Positions 8,036 to 16,805 of a stretch of DNA of 54,445 nucleotides are shown here, piece by piece. The notes beneath the pieces were generated by a model, which saw only the letters and a list, made by a program, of their open reading frames with translations, had not been told where the DNA came from and did no database searches. Each line of letters begins with the position of its first letter. The first letter of the stretch is position 1. The position numbers and the translations under genes were made by a program. The stretch is from Clostridium tertium (GTDB lineage Bacteria > Bacillota > Clostridia > Clostridiales > Clostridiaceae), in contig NZ_JAGGJY010000021.1 in NCBI RefSeq assembly GCF_017873245.1, positions 1 to 54,445 on the forward strand, read 5' to 3'.

Positions 8036-9892
8036 TCAATTATTTAGGTAGTTGCTTCTTATCATTTTATCTGAAAGTTCAACTACATTCTTATATAGTT
8101 CCTTTTCTTCATCTGTTAAGCCTTCACCGATTACATCAAGGTTTGTAAGGACTGCAAATGATTTATTTGTATTTAGTAAGTTTCTACCTAATGCAGTATT
8201 TATATATTTATCATTTGGTACTCCCATAAGATATAATAATGATGGCATGATATCAACTTGCCCACCGATAGTATCAAAAGTCTTTGGCTCTTTCATATCC
8301 TTTGACCAAATTATAAATGGTATTGTGTGATGACCATTATCTAGATACCAATCTTCCTTATTAGAAAGTTTTTCTATTGAGCTATTATAATATTTATGGA
8401 CACCTGTATGGTCGCCTTCAATAACTACAACGGTATTATCAAGAATTCCTTCCTTATCTAATAATTCAAGGAACTTTCCAATTTGTGCGTCTGTATACTT
8501 AACACTTTCAAAGTATCCACCAAGTTCATTTTTATCTAATTCTGGGTCTAAATTTAACACTCTCTTTTCCTTTGGTAAATCAAAAGGTCCATGATTAGTT
8601 AAAGTGACTGTAAATGCATAAAATGGATCTTCTAAGTTTTTAAGCATTGGTACAACTTGTCTAAAATAACTTTCATCTGATAAGCCAAGACCTATTTCTT
8701 CGTCTATATTGAATGAATAGTAATCAACAAATTTGTTAAATCCTATTCCTGTTAATCCATTTACGTAGTTCCAGAAAGAACCTTTATCAGGATGAATTGC
8801 TATTGTATCATAATTCTTTTCTTCTAGTAGAAGAGGTAATGAATTATATTTAGTAGAAGGATATCTAAAGAATGTACTTCCTCTTCTTAATGGAAACATT
8901 GATGTATTAATCATTAAGTCAGAATCGGAGCTTGTACCTTCATTTACCTGTTCATAAATATTAGGGAAATATAGTCCTGTTTTTATTAATTCATCCATTA
9001 CAGGAGTAATTTTTTGATTATTTATTTCTTTTCCTAATATAAAGCTTTCTAATGATTCAACTTGTATAACTAGTAAGTTTTTGCCTTCAAATATTCCAGC
9101 ATATTGATTATTAGGTAAATCTTCTTTTTTACTAAAGAATTCATCGATTTGGGACTTTTCCTCAGTAGTTAAATCATAAGGCATTGAATCTTTATAAACA
9201 TTATATAAATCAAAAATATGATAGCCTACAGGTGAAAAATATCTAGCTGTATTTGTTGGATCATAATTTGAGAATATATATCCATTTTTCACATCTTCAT
9301 TCTTTAATACGTATAAATTAAAAGGTACATATCCTATATATATAATACTTGATAATAGTATAACTATAAATGTAATAGGGGCTCTCCTTTTAACTCTTGT
9401 GTATGACTTTCTAGTAAAGAAAGCAAATATTCCTAGTATTATAAAATCAATAAATAGTAAGAAATCCTTATTACTAAACATTGAAGATATAGTACCACCC
9501 ATATTATCTAAATTAGCAGTTTGAGTTAACAATAATGCAGATGGCATTGTTAGGAATCCTCTAAAGTATCCTAAGTCTAATAATATTAATAAAGTTATTA
9601 GTATATCTATAATAAATAGATATATAACCCTTCCTTTTCCTTTAAATAGTAAGGAAAAGCTGATAAAAATTAAAGTAAAGGCATAATAATAATTAATAAA
9701 TGATTTTGCAGAGTTATATCCAAGACTTAAGTTTAGGGAATAAGGATCTTGGTTAACTACGAAACCTTGAAATATTATGCTTTTAAATACAATGGCTATA
9801 AGTGGAATTAAGAATAATATTATTCTCATAAAACCATCAAAGTTAAGTACCTGTGTAAATTTGTTTCTTAGTTTTTCAATAAGTTTGTCCAA
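8036..9892 (-). CDS. ltaS: LtaS-family lipoteichoic acid synthase (sulfatase-fold phosphoglycerol transferase)
   Basis: The 618-residue protein has about five N-terminal membrane helices (22-42, 68-84, 90-110, 143-160, 172-192) and an extracellular sulfatase-like domain (about 265-600). The expected catalytic residues are visible: metal ligand E279 (IQVES), nucleophile T320 (NEGTSSDSD) and D494/H495 (EGDHTGVH). LtaS enzymes polymerise glycerol phosphate from phosphatidylglycerol. It starts at TTG, supported by GAGGTGA about five bases ahead. It is monocistronic between a minus-strand promoter (9977-10005) and the terminator at 7981. An LTA primase or another phosphoglycerol transferase of the family is an alternative. 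Confidence 0.87.
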   Translation of the reverse strand: MDKLIEKLRNKFTQVLNFDGFMRIILFLIPLIAIVFKSIIFQGFVVNQDPYSLNLSLGYNSAKSFINYYYAFTLIFISFSLLFKGKGRVIYLFIIDILITLLILLDLGYFRGFLTMPSALLLTQTANLDNMGGTISSMFSNKDFLLFIDFIILGIFAFFTRKSYTRVKRRAPITFIVILLSSIIYIGYVPFNLYVLKNEDVKNGYIFSNYDPTNTARYFSPVGYHIFDLYNVYKDSMPYDLTTEEKSQIDEFFSKKEDLPNNQYAGIFEGKNLLVIQVESLESFILGKEINNQKITPVMDELIKTGLYFPNIYEQVNEGTSSDSDLMINTSMFPLRRGSTFFRYPSTKYNSLPLLLEEKNYDTIAIHPDKGSFWNYVNGLTGIGFNKFVDYYSFNIDEEIGLGLSDESYFRQVVPMLKNLEDPFYAFTVTLTNHGPFDLPKEKRVLNLDPELDKNELGGYFESVKYTDAQIGKFLELLDKEGILDNTVVVIEGDHTGVHKYYNSSIEKLSNKEDWYLDNGHHTIPFIIWSKDMKEPKTFDTIGGQVDIMPSLLYLMGVPNDKYINTALGRNLLNTNKSFAVLTNLDVIGEGLTDEEKELYKNVVELSDKMIRSNYLNN

Positions 9893-9976
9893 TATATCAC
9901 CTCAAATATATAAAGTACTATAACACTTATGGGAATAATACTTAAAAATCTGTACTATTAAGTTTACAATACTTAA

Positions 9977-10005
9977 ATTATAGTATAGTAGTTTTTATAA
10001 AGCAA
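9977..10005 (-). promoter_or_regulatory. sigma-A type promoter of ltaS
   Basis: Read on the minus strand: TTGCTT (10005-10000), a 17-base spacer, then TATAAT (9982-9977), about 85 bases before the ltaS start. Confidence 0.55.
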
Positions 10006-10139
10006 TTTAGATTTTTTAATTTTTACATCCAGTACAAAAATAAATTTCAATATTAGAGATAATTTTACAAGAAATAGTGTAAGATGAATACGATATGTTA
10101 TAATATATATGTTTTATTTAACATTTATGGAGGTTATAT

Positions 10140-11093
10140 ATGCTTCAATATGATTTAATTATAGTTGGAGGGGGAGCATCTGGACTTTCAGCTGGAGTTT
10201 CTGCTCTGAAAAATGGAATTAAAAAAGTTTTAATTTTAGAAAGAAATAATGATTTAGGTGGAAATTTAAACTTATTCATACATAATGGATTTGGAAGATA
10301 TTATTTAGGTAAGGACATAACAGGACCAGAGCTTGGAAGTCAACTTATTAAAGATTTTAAAGCACTAGGTGGAGTGTATAAATTAAATACTGAAGTCTTA
10401 GAAGTAACTAAGAATAAGGTGGTTTCATATGTAAATCCTCAAGAGGGGATTCAGGAGATTGAAGCTAAAGCTGTAATATTAGCATCTGGATGTAGGGAGA
10501 AGTTTACAGGAAACATAAATATGCCAATTCATAAATATACAGGTATATTTACTTTAGTTTCAGCACACAGACTAGTTAATCTTCAAGGATTTCTTCCGGG
10601 AAAAGAGGTTGTAATTATTGGAAATAATGATTGGTCTTTAATTCTTGCAAGAAGGTTATTAATAGAAGGTGCTAGAGTAAAAGCTATTATAGATAATTCT
10701 AAGAATGGATTTTTAGATGAGAAGAGTAGTCAATTTATTAATGGATTTGATATGAATATAATAAGAAATCATCATGTAGTTGAGCTATATGGTAACGAGA
10801 GAATAGAAAGTATAGATATTAAAAGTATAGAAGATGAAAGCGTAAGTAATATAAGTTGTGATTCTTTAATATTAACAGTTGGATATTGTCCAGAAATATC
10901 TTTTGTAAGAAAGACCAATATATTATTAAAAGGTTACAATACTCTTATAGTAAACAACTATGAAACTTCGGTTAATGGAATATTTGCTTGTGGAACTATA
11001 TTAAGTAGAGATAAAGATATTTTCAATAGTGGAGCAAATGGCGCTCATGTTGGGAAAATAGTAGCTGATTATATACAAAAATATATGTATTAG
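10140..11093 (+). CDS. FAD-dependent pyridine nucleotide oxidoreductase
   Basis: The 317-residue flavoprotein has an N-terminal FAD-binding GGGASG (10-15) in LIIVGGGASGLSAG, a second nucleotide-binding region (VVIIGNNDWSLILARRL) and the late FACGT motif that closes the FAD site. The second GxGxxG is altered to GNNDWS, which questions normal NAD(P)H binding. No redox CxxC is present, so it is not thioredoxin reductase. It resembles the FAD subunits found with glycerol-3-phosphate or amine dehydrogenases, but none of their partners are nearby. GGAGG lies six bases before the ATG. The substrate is unknown. Confidence 0.75.
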   Translation: MLQYDLIIVGGGASGLSAGVSALKNGIKKVLILERNNDLGGNLNLFIHNGFGRYYLGKDITGPELGSQLIKDFKALGGVYKLNTEVLEVTKNKVVSYVNPQEGIQEIEAKAVILASGCREKFTGNINMPIHKYTGIFTLVSAHRLVNLQGFLPGKEVVIIGNNDWSLILARRLLIEGARVKAIIDNSKNGFLDEKSSQFINGFDMNIIRNHHVVELYGNERIESIDIKSIEDESVSNISCDSLILTVGYCPEISFVRKTNILLKGYNTLIVNNYETSVNGIFACGTILSRDKDIFNSGANGAHVGKIVADYIQKYMY

Positions 11094-11136
11094 AAATATG
11101 GATAGTATGCATTAAAGCATATTATCCATATTTTTT
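11094..11136. terminator. bidirectional terminator, overlaps the SGNH gene 3' end
   Basis: AAATATGGATAGTATGC (11094-11110) pairs with the complementary arm at about 11117-11133 (one mismatch), followed by T's. The stop codon of the convergent minus-strand gene lies in the loop. Confidence 0.75.
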
Positions 11137-11699
11137 AGTAATTGTTTGAATTCATTAAATAATAGAGATTGACCATTATTATTTAAATGAATACCATCAG
11201 TAAAAATATTATTGGATGAAAATTTAAATGTTAAACTGTAAAAATCAACATAATTAATTTTATATTTATCACAAAGTTTAATTATAGAGTGTCTTAATAA
11301 TGAGAGTTGTTCTTCACAATAATTATAGGTAGAAGATGGCATAAAAAGTCTATAAGCATCTTCTTTTATTATTATTGGCGGAATTCCTATGATAATATCT
11401 TTTGTTATGGTCAAGGCTTCTTTTAGCATTAATTCTAAATTATCTAAAACAGAGTTTAGAGATCTATTTGAAAGAAAATCGTTGGTTCCTCCCATTATAA
11501 AAATTTTATTTGGGTAATATGAAATAACATCTTCCGTAAATCTATTTAACATATCTGTTGTTGTGTTTCCATTTATGCCTTTATTTATTATATCTAAGGA
11601 TATAGATGGCTTTAATCTTTCTACCCAGTTATTGCTTTTATTCACACCATATCCATAAGTTAAGCTGTCCCCAATAAATACAAAAGAATTTTTTAGCAA
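11112..11699 (-). CDS. SGNH/GDSL-family hydrolase (esterase)
   Basis: The 195-residue protein has all SGNH blocks: GDSL with Ser12, the block II Gly (GINGNTTTD, about 41-49), GGTND with Asn73, and DGIHLN with Asp168 and His171. No signal peptide is seen, so it should be a cytoplasmic esterase, lipase or acyl-hydrolase. It starts with TTG, seven bases after AAGGAG. It lies 14 bases downstream of the RusA-like gene, as the second gene of a two-gene operon. The natural substrate cannot be inferred. Confidence 0.85.
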   Translation of the reverse strand: MLKNSFVFIGDSLTYGYGVNKSNNWVERLKPSISLDIINKGINGNTTTDMLNRFTEDVISYYPNKIFIMGGTNDFLSNRSLNSVLDNLELMLKEALTITKDIIIGIPPIIIKEDAYRLFMPSSTYNYCEEQLSLLRHSIIKLCDKYKINYVDFYSLTFKFSSNNIFTDGIHLNNNGQSLLFNEFKQLLKNMDNML

Positions 11700-11713
11700 T
11701 TTAAAACTCCTTT

Positions 11714-12346
11714 CTAAAATAGTTTATTAAAGCAAGACCTACAAATTAATGTTTTACCACCATTTGCTGTGATTAAATTTGTATCAGTAATTTTTTTATT
11801 ACAGAATTCACATATCATTGTAATATTATCACTAGTATCTAATTTATTTTCAGTTTTATTTTTTTTAGGCTGTATGCCATTAGCTTTTCTAATAGGGGAG
11901 TAGAGCTTTTTGATGGAATGTTCTTCTTTAGGTAAAATAGAATAAGAAATTTCATATTGACTTTCTCCATAGAATTCTAGTTCAAATCTAGGATTTTCTT
12001 TATCGTAAAATTCTTCTGTAATAATTCTAGTTATTTGGGCATCATTAACAATAAGGCCACTTTTTTCGATCCCATCAAAAATACTTTTAGTTATATTTGC
12101 AGTATCAGGATGTCTTTTTTCGCTTTTATAATAAACTTTAAGAACTGCTATAAGGGATTCATCTAGTATAACATCTGGATTTTGTAATCTAGCATAGTAA
12201 GCAATTTCTTCTTCGTAAAGTGCATATCTATCGTGTGACTTTCCAGTATTATAGGGAAGAATCGCCCTACCATCCTTATTATGTAGTTTAAAATTAGATT
12301 TAGATATGGGGGATCCTGGTACAATTACTTTTGCATAAGAATTCAT
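11714..12346 (-). CDS. RusA-like endonuclease with C-terminal zinc ribbon
   Basis: The first 130 of 210 residues resemble RusA Holliday-junction resolvases: an early VPGSPISK-type strand, then HPDTANITKSIFDGI (D81, N84, K87, D91) and IVNDAQI (N101/D102), matching the family's D-x-x-N-x-x-K...D...ND pattern. A charged linker (140-172) leads to a CxxC-x19-CxxC zinc ribbon (C179, C182, C202, C205) not present in classical RusA. RusA genes are usually phage-borne; no phage gene is near. AAAGGAG lies eight bases before the ATG. A role in branched-DNA processing is inferred from the family. Confidence 0.7.
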   Translation of the reverse strand: MNSYAKVIVPGSPISKSNFKLHNKDGRAILPYNTGKSHDRYALYEEEIAYYARLQNPDVILDESLIAVLKVYYKSEKRHPDTANITKSIFDGIEKSGLIVNDAQITRIITEEFYDKENPRFELEFYGESQYEISYSILPKEEHSIKKLYSPIRKANGIQPKKNKTENKLDTSDNITMICEFCNKKITDTNLITANGGKTLICRSCFNKLF

Positions 12347-12571
12347 TATGTAAACTCCTTTAAATAATATTAATATATCCTTAAAAATCCATTAATTCTA
12401 ATAAAAAATAATGAATAATTTTGTCATTCATTATATAATAAACAGTGATAATGATAAGCTATAAGCTTTATTTTAATATACAATAATAAGATAGATTTAA
12501 CAAGAAAATGAAAAAGAATTATACTTTTAGAATTTTTAAGATAAATATAGTTAGATTAAGAGGTAGTAGAA

Positions 12572-13582
12572 ATGGAAAGCAAGTTAATATTGTCAATAGA
12601 ATCAAGTTGTGATGAAACATCAGCAGCTGTAGTTAAAGATGGAAGAGAAGTGTTATCAAATATAATAGCTTCACAAATAGATACTCACAAAAAGTATGGT
12701 GGAGTAGTACCTGAAGTTGCATCAAGAATGCATATTGAAGTAGTTAATGGTGTTGTAATGGAAGCGTTAGAAGAGGCTGGAGTAAAATTAGATGATATAG
12801 ATGCTATTGGAGTTACTTATGGTCCAGGGTTGGTAGGAGCATTATTAGTTGGACTACAGTATGCGAAAGGTCTTTCATATTCTTCTAAGAAACCCTTAGT
12901 AGGGGTAAATCATATCGAAGGTCATATTTGTGCAAATTATATAGAACATAAGGATTTAAAACCACCATTTGTATCTTTAGTAGTTTCAGGAGGACATACT
13001 TTCATAGTTCATGTTAAAGATTATGGAGTGTATGATGTTATAGGGCAAACAAGGGATGATGCAGCAGGAGAAGCATATGATAAGGTTGCAAGAGCATTAG
13101 GCTTAGGATATCCTGGTGGACCTAAAATAGATAAACTAGCTAAGGAAGGAAATGAAAATGCTATAGATTTTCCTAAGGCTAATTTTCATGATGATACATT
13201 AGATTTTTCTTTTAGTGGGGTTAAATCAGCTGTATTAAATTATATAAATAAATGTAAGATGCAAGGCATAGAAATAAATAGAGCGGATGTAGCAGCATCT
13301 TTTCAGAAGGCAGTTATAGATGTGTTAAAGCAAAATGTTTTGAAAACATGTAAAAAAACTCAGGTTAATAAGATTGCAATAGCTGGTGGGGTAGCATCAA
13401 ATTCAGCTCTTAGAGAATCACTTATTAAAGCTGCATCTAAGGAAGGAATAGATGTATTATTCCCTTCGCTAATACTGTGTACAGATAATGCGGCAATGAT
13501 AGGAAGCGCAGCATACTTTAACTTTATTAAGGGAATAGAATCACCATTAAATATAAATGCGAAACCCAATTTGAAGCTATGA
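12572..13582 (+). CDS. tsaD: tRNA N6-adenosine threonylcarbamoyltransferase TsaD
   Basis: The 336-residue protein is full length for TsaD (Gcp/YgjD). Recognisable blocks are [16 protein letters not shown] at the N-terminus, the metal-binding NHIEGH, VSGGHT, and the C-terminal [10 protein letters not shown]. It transfers threonylcarbamoyl from TC-AMP to A37 of ANN-decoding tRNAs, together with TsaB and TsaE, which are not in this window. The 225-base upstream region is shared with the divergent RusA-like operon. Confidence 0.96.
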   Translation: MESKLILSIESSCDETSAAVVKDGREVLSNIIASQIDTHKKYGGVVPEVASRMHIEVVNGVVMEALEEAGVKLDDIDAIGVTYGPGLVGALLVGLQYAKGLSYSSKKPLVGVNHIEGHICANYIEHKDLKPPFVSLVVSGGHTFIVHVKDYGVYDVIGQTRDDAAGEAYDKVARALGLGYPGGPKIDKLAKEGNENAIDFPKANFHDDTLDFSFSGVKSAVLNYINKCKMQGIEINRADVAASFQKAVIDVLKQNVLKTCKKTQVNKIAIAGGVASNSALRESLIKAASKEGIDVLFPSLILCTDNAAMIGSAAYFNFIKGIESPLNINAKPNLKL

Positions 13583-13604
13583 TATATAAGGGGGATGGGT
13601 TAAC

Positions 13605-14633
13605 GTGAAGCTTTTACCACATTCAAATGGAGTCTACAAAGTAAATATGAAAAATAAGATGAAACCAAAGGATATAATAAAAAATGTATTATTAGCAATA
13701 TTAATAGTGATTATTTTAGGTTTTATATATCAAAGAGTAAGTAATTTTATAGCAAAGGAAACCTTAAAGCAAAGAGTAGATTATGCTAGGGTAGATGATA
13801 AAAGGTTAGATTATAGAACTGATGGAGAAGGTAAATATACTATTGTATTTGATGGAAATATTGGAGCTAATTTAAATCAGTGGAATTCAATAACAGATAA
13901 ATTGACATCAGAATATGATGATATAACAACGTTTGTCTATAATAGAAGAGGATATGGATATAGTGATAGTGGATCAATAAGGACGCCAAAGGAACAAGCA
14001 GAAGATTTAAGAATATTACTTAGAAAAGCTGCTGTACCAGCTCCTTATATATTAGTTGGAGAGGAATATGGAAGTTTAGTTTTAACTGAGTTTGCTAAAG
14101 AGTATCCAGATTTGGTAGCAGGAATAGTATTAGTAAATCCATTAATTGAAGATACCATAAATAGTAGCGCATTTAAAAAGAGTCTTACAATGGAAAAAGT
14201 AAGAAGAAAGATAGAGGGGCTAGGATCTTCAGTAGGATTTACAACATTGTTAGATAAGCTTGGTATAGCATGTGATACAGATGAATTTGAAAATAAATTG
14301 GACGAAAATAATTTACATGAATTTAAAGTACATAGAACAAAAAGTAGTTATACTAGTGCAGTGTATAATGAGATAAAAAACATAAGCAGTGGTGAAAATA
14401 GTAGTCAAACAGATGGTGTATTTAATGGAAAACCATATTATTTAATAGCAAAAAGCGGACAAGAGCAATTAGCTTCACTTGGAGATTCAAATTTGACTAA
14501 AGTATATAATATAAGTTCAGAGAGTAATATAATATCAATGTATGATCCTGATACTGTTATAACAGGAATAAGACAAGTGATTAAACAGGCTAATGAAATT
14601 GAAAGACTAGAAAAAAAGGCAAGTAAGAATTAA
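13605..14633 (+). CDS. membrane-anchored alpha/beta-hydrolase-fold protein, catalytic triad lost
   Basis: The 342-residue protein has one N-terminal membrane helix (about 27-44) and an alpha/beta-hydrolase domain. Hallmarks remain (RRGYGYSD, EQAEDLRILL, ILVGEEYGS, GIVLVNPL). At the nucleophile elbow the usual GxSxG is GEEYG, so Glu replaces Ser. Where the catalytic His should precede the final helix, the sequence is SSESNIISMYDPDTV, with Asn in its place. It is therefore probably a non-enzymatic or altered-chemistry member. Starts: GTG at 13605 (AAGGGGG ten bases ahead) is used; ATG at 13647 is the alternative. It follows tsaD by 22 bases and precedes htrA. Confidence 0.7.
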   Translation: MKLLPHSNGVYKVNMKNKMKPKDIIKNVLLAILIVIILGFIYQRVSNFIAKETLKQRVDYARVDDKRLDYRTDGEGKYTIVFDGNIGANLNQWNSITDKLTSEYDDITTFVYNRRGYGYSDSGSIRTPKEQAEDLRILLRKAAVPAPYILVGEEYGSLVLTEFAKEYPDLVAGIVLVNPLIEDTINSSAFKKSLTMEKVRRKIEGLGSSVGFTTLLDKLGIACDTDEFENKLDENNLHEFKVHRTKSSYTSAVYNEIKNISSGENSSQTDGVFNGKPYYLIAKSGQEQLASLGDSNLTKVYNISSESNIISMYDPDTVITGIRQVIKQANEIERLEKKASKN

Positions 14634-14645
14634 ATTATAATCACG

Positions 14646-14683
14646 TGTCATATAATTGCCATATACATGTCATATAATTGTCA
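14646..14683 (+). promoter_or_regulatory. four TGTCA-type direct repeats at exact 11-bp period before htrA
   Basis: TGTCA at 14646, TGCCA at 14657, TGTCA at 14668 and TGTCA at 14679 are each 11 bp apart; the units read TGTCATATAAT, TGCCATATACA, TGTCATATAAT, TGTCACAGAAA. This matches the geometry of OmpR/PhoB-family operators (compare the E. coli Pho box CTGTCAT repeats). The last unit overlaps a -35 (TTGTCA, 14678-14683), 16 bases before TAATAT (14700-14705). That is the classic position for an activator that replaces or assists -35 contacts. The repeat is seen; the regulator is inferred. Confidence 0.65.
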
Positions 14684-14749
14684 CAGAAAAAGGGTATATT
14701 AATATCTGTAAAAGGAATTATTAATATAATATCTAGGAGGAATTTTGTG

Positions 14750-16015
14750 ATGAGTGATGATAATATATATGATGTAGAAAATTATGAGGATGTTAATAAT
14801 ATTGGAGACGATAATTTAAATTCTACACTGACAGATAATATAAATGAAGATTTTATCGATGAAGATAAGATATTAGAAAGAAATAATAAATTTGATTCAA
14901 ATCAAGATAATATGAATAATTACAATAAGAAGAAGAAAAAAAATGGTGGATTTAAAATTATAGCAATTGCTCTTATAGCAGGTCTTCTAGGAGGAGCACT
15001 AGGTGGTGGAAGTATATATTATGCAATGAGAGGTGCTAATACAAAACAGCGAGCTACTGCAATAACTCCAAATCCACAAACTTTTGAGACTGTTGAAGGG
15101 GCATTAACAGCTAGTGAAGCTTTTGAGAAGGTTGCTCCAGCAGTGGTTATAGTATCAGCGAATGGAGTAACTGATTATAGTGGAATAATACCTCAACAAG
15201 TAGATGGAATGGGTTCTGGATTTATAATAAACGAAGAAGGATATATATTAACAAACTATCATGTTATAGAAGGTGCAAAGGAAGTAGTTGTTACTCTATC
15301 AGATGGTAGAGATGTAAAGGCAAAGGTAGTGAATTATGACCAAAATCAAGATATAGCAATGCTAAAATTAAGTGATAATAACGTTAAAGTTCCTGCAGTA
15401 GTACAACTTGGAGACTCAGATGCATTAAAACCAGGAGAAGAAGTTTTAGCGATAGGAACACCACTTTCTAAAGACTTTAATCAAACTGTAACAGGAGGAC
15501 TTGTAAGTGCTGTTAATAGAACTGTAGAAACAAGTACAGGTGTTAAATTAAACTTAATACAAACAGATGCTGCAATTAACCCTGGGAATAGTGGAGGACC
15601 TCTTATAAATACTAAGGGAGAAGTAGTTGGTATAAATACATTAAAAATGTCAGGTGGAGCTGAAGGAATAGGATTTTCAATTCCAATAAATGAAGTTAAA
15701 GATAGAATAGATGCATTATCTAAGCCTATATTAAATTTAGGGGTATCAATAAGAGAAGTAGATGAAAAGTTAGCAAAGCAATATGATATGCAAGAAGGAT
15801 TATATATAGTTGAGGTATCAGAGTTCTCACCAGCTGAAAAAGCAGGATTAAAGGGCGGAGACATAATAGTAAAATTCGATGGAGAAAGAATTAAAACATT
15901 TGATGAGTTAAGGGCTATTAGGGATACTAAAAAAGAAGGAGATATAGTTAAAGTAGAAGTAGTTAGAAATGGAGAAAATAAAACTTTTGATGTTCAATTA
16001 GAAGCAAAGGAATAA
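14750..16015 (+). CDS. htrA: HtrA/DegP-type serine protease with PDZ domain
   Basis: The 421-residue protein has an acidic cytoplasmic N-terminus (1-58), a Lys-rich stop (60-64) and a membrane anchor (about 68-92), so the protease faces outside. A trypsin-like domain (about 120-320) carries the triad H171 (TNYH), D201 (NQDIAML) and S281 (NPGNSGGPL). One PDZ domain follows (about 328-418). The start at 14750 is chosen because AGGAGG (14735-14740) lies nine bases ahead; an upstream in-frame start would overlap the promoter repeats. HtrA degrades or refolds damaged exported proteins, and in bacilli it is induced by a secretion-stress two-component system, which fits the 11-bp repeats upstream. 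Confidence 0.94.
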   Translation: MSDDNIYDVENYEDVNNIGDDNLNSTLTDNINEDFIDEDKILERNNKFDSNQDNMNNYNKKKKKNGGFKIIAIALIAGLLGGALGGGSIYYAMRGANTKQRATAITPNPQTFETVEGALTASEAFEKVAPAVVIVSANGVTDYSGIIPQQVDGMGSGFIINEEGYILTNYHVIEGAKEVVVTLSDGRDVKAKVVNYDQNQDIAMLKLSDNNVKVPAVVQLGDSDALKPGEEVLAIGTPLSKDFNQTVTGGLVSAVNRTVETSTGVKLNLIQTDAAINPGNSGGPLINTKGEVVGINTLKMSGGAEGIGFSIPINEVKDRIDALSKPILNLGVSIREVDEKLAKQYDMQEGLYIVEVSEFSPAEKAGLKGGDIIVKFDGERIKTFDELRAIRDTKKEGDIVKVEVVRNGENKTFDVQLEAKE

Positions 16016-16051
16016 TAGGCTAAAAACAACCATAATAAAATTTTAATATAT

Positions 16052-16132
16052 AAGACTAGTTATAAATAAGATATACGGATGTAAAGAAAGTATAGATTAT
16101 TAAAACTAGTCTTTTTTTATTAAAACTAGTCT
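16052..16132 (+). repeat. terminator-like hairpin with duplicated right arm after htrA
   Basis: AAGACTAGTT (16052-16061) can pair with AACTAGTCTT (16104-16113), which runs into seven T's. The 16-base block ending in ACTAGTCT occurs twice (16097-16112 and 16117-16132), so the right arm is duplicated. The loop of about 42 bases is large for a terminator. Confidence 0.5.
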
Positions 16133-16215
16133 AACGTAAAGAACATTTTATAAATAATGGAATAGATTATATTATACAAAATTTAAATTTAAATTCAAAC
16201 TTAGGAGGCAAAGTT

Positions 16216-16626
16216 ATGAGCGGAAGAATAACATCATGCGAATTAAAGACAGGATGTAATGAACAAATAGAGGCAATAGTTAGATTACCTGAGGAAAAGA
16301 GATCAGTTATATTTGGAACAGTTTTGGATTGTAATAGAATGCCTGTAGTAGATGCAGTTGTGAAATTATTACAAATCGTTGATGGATGTAGATATCCTTA
16401 TCCACTAACTCATACTTTTACAGATTGTCACGGACAATTTTTATTAGGACCTTTATGTCCAAATACAAAGTATATGTTAAAGATTTATAAAGATAATATA
16501 GTAATAAAATATTCCGAATTAGAAACCTCATCTTATAACGGAAAATGTATAGGAAAACCTGAAAATATCGGAAATCAACCTCCAAAACCATTTCCAGACA
16601 AGACATCATGCGGATGCGATTTTTAA
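16216..16626 (+). CDS. small Cys-rich protein with carboxypeptidase-regulatory-like fold
   Basis: The 136-residue protein has no signal peptide. The central part (about 30-110) reads like a carboxypeptidase-regulatory/Cna-B-type beta sandwich (VIFGTVLDCNRMPVVDAVVK, FTDCHGQFLLGPLCPNTKY). Nine cysteines are spread over the length, ending in SCGCDF. Such cytoplasmic Cys-rich beta proteins occur in clostridia and some are spore-associated, but nothing here proves that. AGGAGG lies eight bases before the ATG. It is monocistronic with its own strong terminator. Confidence 0.65.
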   Translation: MSGRITSCELKTGCNEQIEAIVRLPEEKRSVIFGTVLDCNRMPVVDAVVKLLQIVDGCRYPYPLTHTFTDCHGQFLLGPLCPNTKYMLKIYKDNIVIKYSELETSSYNGKCIGKPENIGNQPPKPFPDKTSCGCDF

Positions 16627-16642
16627 TTTGACTGATTAAGTA

Positions 16643-16690
16643 ATAGCAAAAAAAGCTTCTTATAATATTATAAGAGGCTTTTTTGCTATT
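16643..16690 (+). terminator. strong terminator after the Cys-rich gene
   Basis: A long stem, AATAGCAAAAAAAGC with GCTTTTTTGCTATT plus an inner CTTCTTATAA/TTATAAGAG pairing, makes a bidirectional-looking hairpin. Confidence 0.8.
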
Positions 16691-16805
16691 ATAAATTTTG
16701 ATAAAATTAATTTAGTTTAATGTATAAAAGAGAAAATATGAATTGATTTAAAAAATGATATAATAATACATTTATATAGTCAATTTTTATTAAGGAGAGC
16801 AAAAT

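Noticed and set aside
10140..11093. Thioredoxin reductase
   Set aside because: The fold is similar but the redox-active CxxC is absent and the second nucleotide motif is altered.
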